Positions 52,245 through 58,437 of a stretch of 58,437 nt of DNA are shown here, piece after piece (position 1 is the stretch's first letter; every line of letters starts with the position of its first letter). Where the stretch lies: contig JAIPJC010000005.1 in the NCBI GenBank assembly GCA_021734345.1, positions 1 through 58,437 on the forward strand, given 5' to 3'. A model generated the notes under the pieces. The model saw only the letters and a list, made by a program, of their open reading frames with translations, was not told where the DNA came from and ran no database searches. The position numbers were made by a program, and so were the translations under genes. Source of the stretch: Kiritimatiellales bacterium (GTDB lineage Bacteria; Verrucomicrobiota; Kiritimatiellia; Kiritimatiellales; Pontiellaceae).

Positions 52245-52597
52245 GAATCAATGATCCCTATATTTACCGACCGGATAAATCCAGGCGACCAAAAGCTACG
52301 GGACATGTCTGTGGAATACCATGCCTCCTGCATATCAAAACCTCTAGCCGGTCGCCAAGATCCGATTTGCGCGAAGAGAAAGGGATTCTCCTAGGACGGC
52401 AAGGTTTGCCGGTTCGCCGGCCAGCCGCCCAGCAGATTACAAATGGTGAACAAATCATCATGTAATTGTACAAAAATGCTTTAATGTTGAACAGGACTGC
52501 CTTTGTCGTTTTTGCCCCCGGTGGTATAAATTTTTCGTTAAGGAAACTCCTGCGGATTTGCATGGGCGTTTATTGGAACACAAAACGAGGAAGAAAA
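52245..52597. other. Intergenic region between AraC gene and beta-strand-repeat genes
   Basis: This 353-bp stretch separates divergent genes. TATAAA at 52525-52530 may be a -10 box for the plus-strand gene, but no good -35 partner is visible. An AT-rich segment near 52430-52500 may contain the regulator's binding site. I see no RNA gene or insertion element. Confidence 0.45.
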
Positions 52598-54142
52598 ATG
52601 AAGAAGAAAATCATGGGCGTATTGGCAGGTATCGGACTGTGCCTCTCGGCACAGGCGGCGGATTCGGCGTGGACGCTGGATGGCAACGGGAACTGGAATG
52701 TGAACGCGAACTGGGACGGGAACTATCCTGGAGCCGTCAGTCCGAGCACCACCAGTCCAGATACGGCGTATTTCACCAACTCGATCACGGCGGATCGCAC
52801 GATCACGATCCCCAGCAGCTACAACATCGGCAGCATTGCATTCGGGAACACCAGCGCCAACGCCTATATAGTCGGTGCGCAGGCTCTCCGGGTTATCTAC
52901 CTGAGCAACGGCGGCGTCATCCAAAGTCTTGCCGGAACAGGTATCCACAATGACCAGATCGGTTCAAAGCTTGCCCTCGTAGGCGATGGCGGCTCGTACA
53001 CCTTCCGCAATGATTCCACCGTCGGAGGACTGCTGATCAACAAGGCGGTGAGCGGCTCTTCCACGGCTGGGAACACGACCACCCTCTATCTGGATGGTTC
53101 ATCCACGGTTACCAGCATAGGCGGCCAGAACACGGCGGTCGGTGCGGCCATCGATGACGGCGGCAATGGAGGCAAACTGGCGGTGGTCAAGAACGGAAAC
53201 GGTTTGTGGACTCTTTCCGGCAACAATACCTTTACCGGCGGCCTCGCCGTCAATGCCGGAACCATTCGCTATTTTGGTAACGGCTCAACCTGTCTGGGCG
53301 CGGGATCCGTCACGATCGCCGACGGGGTCACCTTCAACAAGGCCAACAACAGCACCGTGCTCGTCAATAACCAGATGATCGTAAACGGCAATTTCGAGTT
53401 CAAGGGCAACAGCGACAACAACGACTGGAGCGGAGCGATGGATCTCGCGGCCGGGACGCGGACGATCACGGCGAATGCGAACCTGACGGTTTCCGGCGGC
53501 ATTTCCAACGGCGGCCTGACCAAGGCGGGTTCCGCGGTGCTGACCCTCTCTGGCGCGAACATCTACAGTGGCGGCACCACCGTTTCCGGCGGGACGTTGC
53601 TGATCAATGGCGACAACTCCGGCGCGACGGGCGCGGTGACGGTGGATGCCGGCGGAGTCCTGGGTGGAAGCGGCATCATCGGCGGCGCGGTGACGGTCAA
53701 TGCGGACGGGACGCTCTCGGCCGGCAACAGCCCCGGCACGCTGGCTTTCAACGACAACCTGACGCTGTCCACAGGCTCGACCAACATCATGGAGATCTCC
53801 GACACGGCCTACGACATCCTGACGGGCGACGGTGCAAACGCACTGGTAGTGGCCGGTGAGACGGTCTTCGACTTCACCCTGTTCAGCGGCGGAGTCACCA
53901 ACGGCTACTCCATCGCGTTGGCCGACATGTTCGTCAACTGGGCGTCGGTCGACCTGACTGGCGCAACCTATTCGGCCGCGGGCCTTGGCGCAGGACAGTC
54001 GCTTGACCTCACCGGCGGCAACCTGACCGTCATCCCGGAACCGGCCACGCTGGGCCTGGTGAGGCCTGGTGATCGCATTGGGCGCCGGGCTCGTGTGGGT
54101 TCGCCGCGTGTTCATGGTGTAGTGGTTTTTGTGTGCAGGTAA
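52598..54142 (+). CDS. Autotransporter-associated beta-strand repeat protein with PEP-CTERM anchor out of frame
   Basis: The 514-aa product starts at ATG 52598 with GAGGAAG upstream and has a signal peptide (KKKIMGVLAGIGLCLSAQAA). The body is Gly/Asn/Thr-rich beta structure with repeat units at about residues 195-225 (VVKNGNGLWTLSGNNTFTGG) and 305-335 (KAGSAVLTLSGANIYSGGTT), matching the autotransporter-associated beta-strand repeat. The C-terminus has VIPEPATLGLV, the PEP-CTERM signature, but then reads RPGDRIGRRARVG instead of a membrane helix. A 10-bp tandem duplication causes this. Removing one copy restores GLVIALGAGLVWVRRVFMV and a stop at 54120-54122, giving a 504-aa exosortase-type substrate. 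As written, it would lack an anchor. Confidence 0.88.
   Translation: MKKKIMGVLAGIGLCLSAQAADSAWTLDGNGNWNVNANWDGNYPGAVSPSTTSPDTAYFTNSITADRTITIPSSYNIGSIAFGNTSANAYIVGAQALRVIYLSNGGVIQSLAGTGIHNDQIGSKLALVGDGGSYTFRNDSTVGGLLINKAVSGSSTAGNTTTLYLDGSSTVTSIGGQNTAVGAAIDDGGNGGKLAVVKNGNGLWTLSGNNTFTGGLAVNAGTIRYFGNGSTCLGAGSVTIADGVTFNKANNSTVLVNNQMIVNGNFEFKGNSDNNDWSGAMDLAAGTRTITANANLTVSGGISNGGLTKAGSAVLTLSGANIYSGGTTVSGGTLLINGDNSGATGAVTVDAGGVLGGSGIIGGAVTVNADGTLSAGNSPGTLAFNDNLTLSTGSTNIMEISDTAYDILTGDGANALVVAGETVFDFTLFSGGVTNGYSIALADMFVNWASVDLTGATYSAAGLGAGQSLDLTGGNLTVIPEPATLGLVRPGDRIGRRARVGSPRVHGVVVFVCR
54053..54072 (+). repeat. Perfect 10-bp tandem duplication causing a frameshift
   Basis: GGCCTGGTGA occurs at 54053-54062 and again at 54063-54072 with no difference. 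It lies immediately after the Pro-Glu-Pro codons of the preceding feature. It shifts the reading frame by one base, so the hydrophobic helix and terminal Arg residues are read out of frame. Confidence 0.95.
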
Positions 54143-54164
54143 AAAACAAACGGGAGGAACGGAA

Positions 54165-55862
54165 ATGAAAAAGATAGTCATGGCAGTAGCAATCGCGATG
54201 GGTTTGTCTCTCGCGGCACAGGCGGCCAGCGATAGCTGGAACGTGGATGCGGATGGCAGTTATACGAATACCGCCAATTGGCTCGGTGGAGTTGTCCCCG
54301 GCGTTGCCAACGGCACCACCACCTCGGACGAGGCGGCGTTTTCATACGCCCTCACGTCGAACTGCACCGTTACGTTGCCCAGCATCTATGCCATTGGCAC
54401 CATTACCTTCGGCAACACCTCCACCAACGGCTACCTGCTTACCGGTTCAACGTTCCGCATCAATAACGGCGGCGTGATCCAAACCCTGGCCGGCACGGGC
54501 AACCACAACGACACCATTGCGTCGACCATCAACCTGCGGGGTCTGGGCAACAGCGTTATCACCATCCGCAACGATTCCGTCGGAAACACGGCCGGACTGG
54601 TGATTAGCGGTGCCATCAACTCCACGGTCCCTGCCGGAAAGACATTCACGCTTGTTCTGGACGGTGTCAGCACGGCAGCCGGCATTGGTGGAACCACAAG
54701 AAACAACACCATTTCCGGCGTTGTCGGCGACGATGCCGACGGCACGGTTGCCGTGGTCAAGAACGGGACGGGCCTTTGGACGCTGACCGGCAACAACGCC
54801 TTCGAAGGCGGCCTGACGGTCAATGCCGGAACCATCCGCTACTTCGGAGCCGGCAACACGTGCTTCGGGCGGGGAACCGTTACCATCAACGATGGCGTCA
54901 CCTTCAGCAAGGCCAACAGCAGCGTAGTGGTCGTAACCAACCAGATGGTGGTGAACGGCGATTTCACCTTCGCAAACAACAATACCGGCAACGATTGGGC
55001 CGGGGCAATGGATTTTGCCGGCGGCGACCGCAAGATTACCGCAAACGCGAACCTGACCATTTCCGGCGCCATCACCAACGCGGAACGCCTGACCAAGGCC
55101 GGGTCGGCCATCCTGACGCTTTCCGGGGCGAACACGTTCACCCAGCTTTTGGTGTCCGCAGGCACTGTTATCGCGGCTGGCGATGGAGTGCTGGGCACCG
55201 GACGGGTTTCGCTGATCAACAGCGGATCGCTGGTGCTTACCAATGGCGTGTTGAACGACTATATTGCCGACACGGCGGATCTGGCGATGGCGACCAATTC
55301 CACTGTCACCCTAGCGCTGGACTTTTCCGGCACCGACACCGTACACAGCATTTCGCTGGACAGCGGGGCCACCACGCTCCCGGCCGGAACCTACGGCGCG
55401 GCGGATCTCACCGGACTGGGCACGGCAACCTACACGGGCACCGGTTTCCTGACGGCGACTTCGGGCGGCAGTGGATACGATACGTGGGCGGGTAGCTGGG
55501 GCTTGTCTCTGGGCGCTCCGACCGACGACTACGACAACGACGGCCTGCTCAACATCTACGAGTATGGGCTCGGTGGCGACCCGACCAATGGAAACAGCCA
55601 AGGGAATGCTCCGGTATTCGGTACGCAGACCCTCGGCGGAACCAACTACTTCGGCTACATCTATCCGCAGTTGAAGGATACGAATAGCGGCATCAGCTAC
55701 ACGCTGGCGCTCACCTCCGATCTTGTAAACGGGCCTTGGACGACCAATTCGGGGTACATCGTATACGGAACGAACGTGATGGGTTCCGGTGATTTCGACT
55801 ACGTCACCAACGTTACCACCACGGTGGCAGGCCAGAAATTCATCCGGCTGATCATCGAATAG
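54165..55862 (+). CDS. Autotransporter-associated beta-strand repeat protein, paralogue with calcium-type C-terminus
   Basis: The 565-aa protein starts at ATG 54165 with a GGAGG site and has a signal peptide (VMAVAIAMGLSLAAQAAS). Residues 20-330 parallel the preceding gene closely (NNGGVIQTLAGTGNHND, VVKNGTGLWTLTGNNAFEGG, LTKAGSAILTLSGANTFTQL), so the two are tandem duplicates. The C-terminus differs: there is no PEP-CTERM, but a calcium-type motif (DDYDNDGLLNIYEYGLGGDP) and a terminal beta-domain with YTLALTSDLVNGPW, related to the end of the 901-aa protein at 15244-17949. It is probably a secreted or surface structural protein. A strong terminator follows. Confidence 0.88.
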   Translation: MKKIVMAVAIAMGLSLAAQAASDSWNVDADGSYTNTANWLGGVVPGVANGTTTSDEAAFSYALTSNCTVTLPSIYAIGTITFGNTSTNGYLLTGSTFRINNGGVIQTLAGTGNHNDTIASTINLRGLGNSVITIRNDSVGNTAGLVISGAINSTVPAGKTFTLVLDGVSTAAGIGGTTRNNTISGVVGDDADGTVAVVKNGTGLWTLTGNNAFEGGLTVNAGTIRYFGAGNTCFGRGTVTINDGVTFSKANSSVVVVTNQMVVNGDFTFANNNTGNDWAGAMDFAGGDRKITANANLTISGAITNAERLTKAGSAILTLSGANTFTQLLVSAGTVIAAGDGVLGTGRVSLINSGSLVLTNGVLNDYIADTADLAMATNSTVTLALDFSGTDTVHSISLDSGATTLPAGTYGAADLTGLGTATYTGTGFLTATSGGSGYDTWAGSWGLSLGAPTDDYDNDGLLNIYEYGLGGDPTNGNSQGNAPVFGTQTLGGTNYFGYIYPQLKDTNSGISYTLALTSDLVNGPWTTNSGYIVYGTNVMGSGDFDYVTNVTTTVAGQKFIRLIIE

Positions 55863-55888
55863 GCGGAAGCTGAACAATGTGGGTCATG

Positions 55889-55920
55889 CAGGCCGGGCAA
55901 TCCATGCCCGGCCTGTTTTT
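55889..55920 (+). terminator. Rho-independent terminator
   Basis: Arms CAGGCCGGGCA (55889-55899) and TGCCCGGCCTG (55905-55915) form an 11-bp perfect stem with a five-base loop, followed by five T residues. It lies 27 bases after the stop of the second beta-strand-repeat gene. The stem core is almost identical to that of the terminator at 33321-33354. Confidence 0.93.
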
Positions 55921-55978
55921 ATGTGGATCGGTTAAATTACAATGATCTAGTTCTTAAAAACTGAGGAACTTGATGCTC

Positions 55979-56037
55979 GGATCTTGCTAGCGGCGTTTCG
56001 CTATCGCTCGACGTTACGGGTCGAAGACCGCAGATCC
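55979..56037. other. Nested inverted repeats in the 5' leader of the GH2 gene
   Basis: Three nested pairs are visible: GGATCT/AGATCC (55979-55984 with 56032-56037), GCGG/CCGC (55990-55993 with 56028-56031) and TCGAC/GTCGA (56008-56012 with 56020-56024). A separate hairpin GGCTCC/GGAGCC lies at 56114-56130 just before the ribosome site. The whole 230-bp region from 55921 has no convincing gene. It could be a mobile short repeat or a structured leader; I cannot tell which. Confidence 0.45.
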
Positions 56038-56150
56038 CTTTTCCTTTGTTGCAAGATTCTTGATGGGACGGCTTTTTGATGCAATCGTGCCTTCGGTTTT
56101 TTCGAGTCTAGTGGGCTCCAGCCGGGAGCCTTAAAACAAGGATGCTTTTT

Positions 56151-58437
56151 ATGGGAACGAAACATGTGATCACGCTGTCGGCCTGGGTTTTTTTTGGAGC
56201 CGCGTTGGTTAGCGCGGCAGATTCGACCAACGTTGCGCCGCGGTTTGTCCCTCCGCTGGACACGCCCCGCAACCGGCTGTTTAATGACGGCTGGCTTTTT
56301 CAGCGCGGTGATGCGGACGGCGCGGAGGTTGTGACGTTTGATGATGCGAGCTGGCGTCCGTTGTGTCTTCCGCACGACTGGAGCGTTGAGCCGATCCCTT
56401 CTACTGCATCGGCCTTGCCGGTACTGGAGCCGGTTCCGGGCGAGTGGCGTTATACGGTCGGCGACTCCGACGAGTATGCCGACATCGGGTTTGATGACTC
56501 CGGATGGCAGAAGATCACGCTACCTTTGCAGATACCGGGAACCCGGCCCAAAACCTACTACTGGTTCCGCCGGGAGTTTCTGGTTCCGCCGGAGCTGGCC
56601 GGTCAAGACGTGATTTTCAATCTCGGGTGCATTGACGATTGCGACGAGTTTTACGTCAACGGCGAAAAGATCGGCGATACCGGCGTGATGCCGAAGAATC
56701 AGCCGCAAGGGAACTGCATGCCGGCCTTCACGGAAACCCGAAAATATACCGTTTCGGCGCGGTTACTGAAACCCGGCAAGAACCTGCTCGCTGTTTGCGT
56801 CTACAACAACAAGGGCGCGGGCGGGTTTATTGCTTCGAAGGGCAGGGAGGCTGATTCTGTCGAAGTCGTCGGCCCCTTCAACCGCAAGGCGATCGGTGGA
56901 ACGCGCAGCGGGTATACGGTTGGCGGAACGGGCTGGTACCGCAAGCATTTCAAGGTCGATGCCGCCGACGCGGGCCGGCATTTCGAAATTTGTTTTGGCG
57001 GCGTTTATATGAACAGCGATGTCTGGATCAACGGGGAGCACCTCGGATTCCTTCCCTACGGCTACACCAGTTTCTATTATGATCTCACCCCGCACATCAA
57101 ACCCGGCGCGGAGAATGTCATCGCCGTCCGCGTGCGCAATGAAGGGGTCACCAGCCGCTGGTATCCCGGCAGCGGAATTTACCGCAACGTCTGGCTGACG
57201 AAGACCGATCCCGCCCACGTCCGCCGCTGGGGTGTGCAGATCCTGACGCCGGAAGCCGATGAGAAGAAAGCCGACGTCATTCTGAACACGATGATCGACG
57301 GGAACTTCAAAACCGGCGAACTGCGGATTCAACTGATCGACGAACAAGGTAAAACCGTTTCCGAAGGAAGCACAAAAGTGACTGCCGAAACGACTCCGCT
57401 CACGTTGACGGTGCAGAATCCAAAGCTCTGGTCGGTGGACCATCCGTATCTTTATACGGCGAAGGTGCAGCTGGTTCGCGGCAAAGACGTGATCGACGAA
57501 GTTGAAGAAACGTTCGGCATTCGCACGATTGCCTATTCGGTCGAGAAGGGCTTTCAGCTGAACGGCAAGACGATCAACATGTGGGGCGGCTGCGTCCACC
57601 ATGACAACGGACTGCTGGGTTCGGCGGCCTTTGACCGCGCCGAATACCGCAAGCTGGAGATCATGAAGCAGAACGGCTACAACGCGGTGCGTGGATCGCA
57701 CAACCCGATGAGCGACGCGTTCTACGACGCCTGCGATCGGCTCGGCCTGCTGGTGATGGACGAGGTGTTCGACATGTGGGATGTGCAGAAGACCCCGCAG
57801 GATTACGGCGGCGAAACGTTTAAAAAATGGAACGCCCTCGACATCGAATTGTGGTTAAGGCGGACGCGGAACCATCCGAGCATTGTCATCCGGAGTCTCG
57901 GCAACGAAATCGGGAACCGCGAGAAAAGCGAGGACGGCCTGTACAACATTTTGGCGGGCCTGAAAACGGAAGTCGAAAAATGGGATCCGACCCGTCCCGT
58001 AACCGGGGGAACGGCGCAGGCCTTTGACCAGCACAAGTATCTCGGCCTTTACGACGTCAAAGGCTACAACTACCGGGAAGACAAGATTGATGCGAATTAC
58101 AAAATCCATCCCGAATGGATTGTCATCTGCACAGAATCCATGCCCAGCGGAAACGCCCAGCTGAACACCTGGAACTTCGTCAATGACCGCCCGTGGGTCA
58201 CCGGCTCGTTTGTCTGGAGTGCGTTCGAATACATCGGCGAAAGCTGGTCCGGACAGGTGATGCTCAACGGCGAAGAAGCCGGATGGCCGTCCTACGCCGC
58301 CGCCTGCGGACTGATTGATATTACCGGCATTCCCAAAGGCGGGCAGCTTTTCCGCAACGTCATCAACGGTGCCAGCGATATGGAAATTCTGGTGCTTGAA
58401 CCGCCGCCCGCCGGACGTTCCTATCAGAACAAGCCCT
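56151..58437 (+). CDS. GH2 beta-galactosidase-like enzyme, 3'-truncated by window end
   Basis: The frame is open to the last base (762 codons visible). ATG 56151 follows AAGGA at eight bases; ATG 56142 is also in frame. A signal peptide is present (VITLSAWVFFGAALVSAA). The GH2 order is clear: sugar-binding domain, Ig-like domain (WYPGSGIYRNVWL) and catalytic barrel with GGCVHHDNGLLG, general acid Glu586 in SLGNEIGN and nucleophile Glu662 in VICTESMPS. The N-terminal domain is interrupted: LPHDWSVE (residues 73-80) and GPFNRKAIGG (241-250), which are adjacent in normal family members, are separated by about 160 residues that look like another jelly-roll (DDSGWQKITLPLQIPG, YYWFRREFLVP). The exact glycoside is unknown. 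Confidence 0.92.
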   Translation, partial: MGTKHVITLSAWVFFGAALVSAADSTNVAPRFVPPLDTPRNRLFNDGWLFQRGDADGAEVVTFDDASWRPLCLPHDWSVEPIPSTASALPVLEPVPGEWRYTVGDSDEYADIGFDDSGWQKITLPLQIPGTRPKTYYWFRREFLVPPELAGQDVIFNLGCIDDCDEFYVNGEKIGDTGVMPKNQPQGNCMPAFTETRKYTVSARLLKPGKNLLAVCVYNNKGAGGFIASKGREADSVEVVGPFNRKAIGGTRSGYTVGGTGWYRKHFKVDAADAGRHFEICFGGVYMNSDVWINGEHLGFLPYGYTSFYYDLTPHIKPGAENVIAVRVRNEGVTSRWYPGSGIYRNVWLTKTDPAHVRRWGVQILTPEADEKKADVILNTMIDGNFKTGELRIQLIDEQGKTVSEGSTKVTAETTPLTLTVQNPKLWSVDHPYLYTAKVQLVRGKDVIDEVEETFGIRTIAYSVEKGFQLNGKTINMWGGCVHHDNGLLGSAAFDRAEYRKLEIMKQNGYNAVRGSHNPMSDAFYDACDRLGLLVMDEVFDMWDVQKTPQDYGGETFKKWNALDIELWLRRTRNHPSIVIRSLGNEIGNREKSEDGLYNILAGLKTEVEKWDPTRPVTGGTAQAFDQHKYLGLYDVKGYNYREDKIDANYKIHPEWIVICTESMPSGNAQLNTWNFVNDRPWVTGSFVWSAFEYIGESWSGQVMLNGEEAGWPSYAAACGLIDITGIPKGGQLFRNVINGASDMEILVLEPPPAGRSYQNKP

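Noticed and set aside
52264-52563. 99-aa minus-strand open frame upstream of the AraC gene
   Set aside because: No ribosome site, no domain, and it occupies the presumed promoter region of two divergent genes.
56001-56375. 124-aa basic minus-strand open frame before and inside the GH2 gene
   Set aside because: It overlaps the GH2 signal peptide and the inverted-repeat region, and is Arg/Lys-rich without a domain; better explained as non-coding.

Overview
The window looks like a chromosomal segment from a marine polysaccharide-degrading bacterium of the PVC group. The best guess is Kiritimatiellota (Pontiella-like). This is inferred from six formylglycine sulfatases in 58 kb, DUF3604 and sialate-O-acetylesterase neighbours, a family of uroporphyrinogen-decarboxylase-like methyltransferases, autotransporter-associated beta-strand repeat proteins, and a PEP-CTERM-like C-terminus. 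No rRNA or universal marker gene is present to prove it. I see no CRISPR array, transposase, integrase or phage gene.

Region 1 (1-24.8 kb, all + strand) is a dense carbohydrate locus with many ATGA or TAATG stop/start overlaps. In order it holds: UroD-family protein (cut by the window edge), GH106-like hydrolase, DUF3604 protein, sulfatase, alpha/beta esterase, sialate-O-acetylesterase-like protein, two Tat-exported sister sulfatases, a further sulfatase, a 901-aa secreted protein of unknown family, a second alpha/beta esterase, a GH78-like rhamnosidase, a HAD phosphatase, a second UroD-family protein, and a secreted unknown protein. A convergent AraC regulator closes the locus. The content suggests attack on a sulfated, acylated, deoxyhexose-rich (rhamnose or fucose type) and possibly O-methylated algal polysaccharide. 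Sulfatases and esterases carry export signals; the GH106-like and GH78-like enzymes do not, so oligomers are probably finished inside the cell. No transporter and no sulfatase-maturating enzyme is encoded here.

Region 2 (25.9-40.4 kb) is mostly housekeeping: fatty acid desaturase, a third UroD-family protein, tRNA-Asp, proA and proB, rsmD, coaD, a putative outer-membrane barrel protein, a DUF2946-like protein, tRNA-Ser and tRNA-Gly, a cupin/ferredoxin/DUF4405 operon, a lipoprotein with an Ala/Pro-rich tail, and an operon of CoA-binding protein, RluA-type pseudouridine synthase, ArsR regulator and CoA-disulfide-reductase-like enzyme with a rhodanese domain.

Region 3 (40.6-58.4 kb) is again accessory: a secreted beta-helix protein, an unknown membrane protein, a minus-strand operon of GH31-PA14, two sulfatases and a secreted unknown protein behind an AraC regulator, two tandem paralogous beta-strand-repeat surface proteins, and a GH2 beta-galactosidase cut by the window end.

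The most striking sequence-level observations are four. A perfect 10-bp tandem duplication knocks the PEP-CTERM anchor of the first beta-strand-repeat protein out of frame. An array of 7-bp units lies inside the acetylesterase gene. A whole jelly-roll-like domain appears to be inserted into the N-terminal domain of the GH2 enzyme. The three UroD-family proteins differ at the predicted zinc-ligand position.
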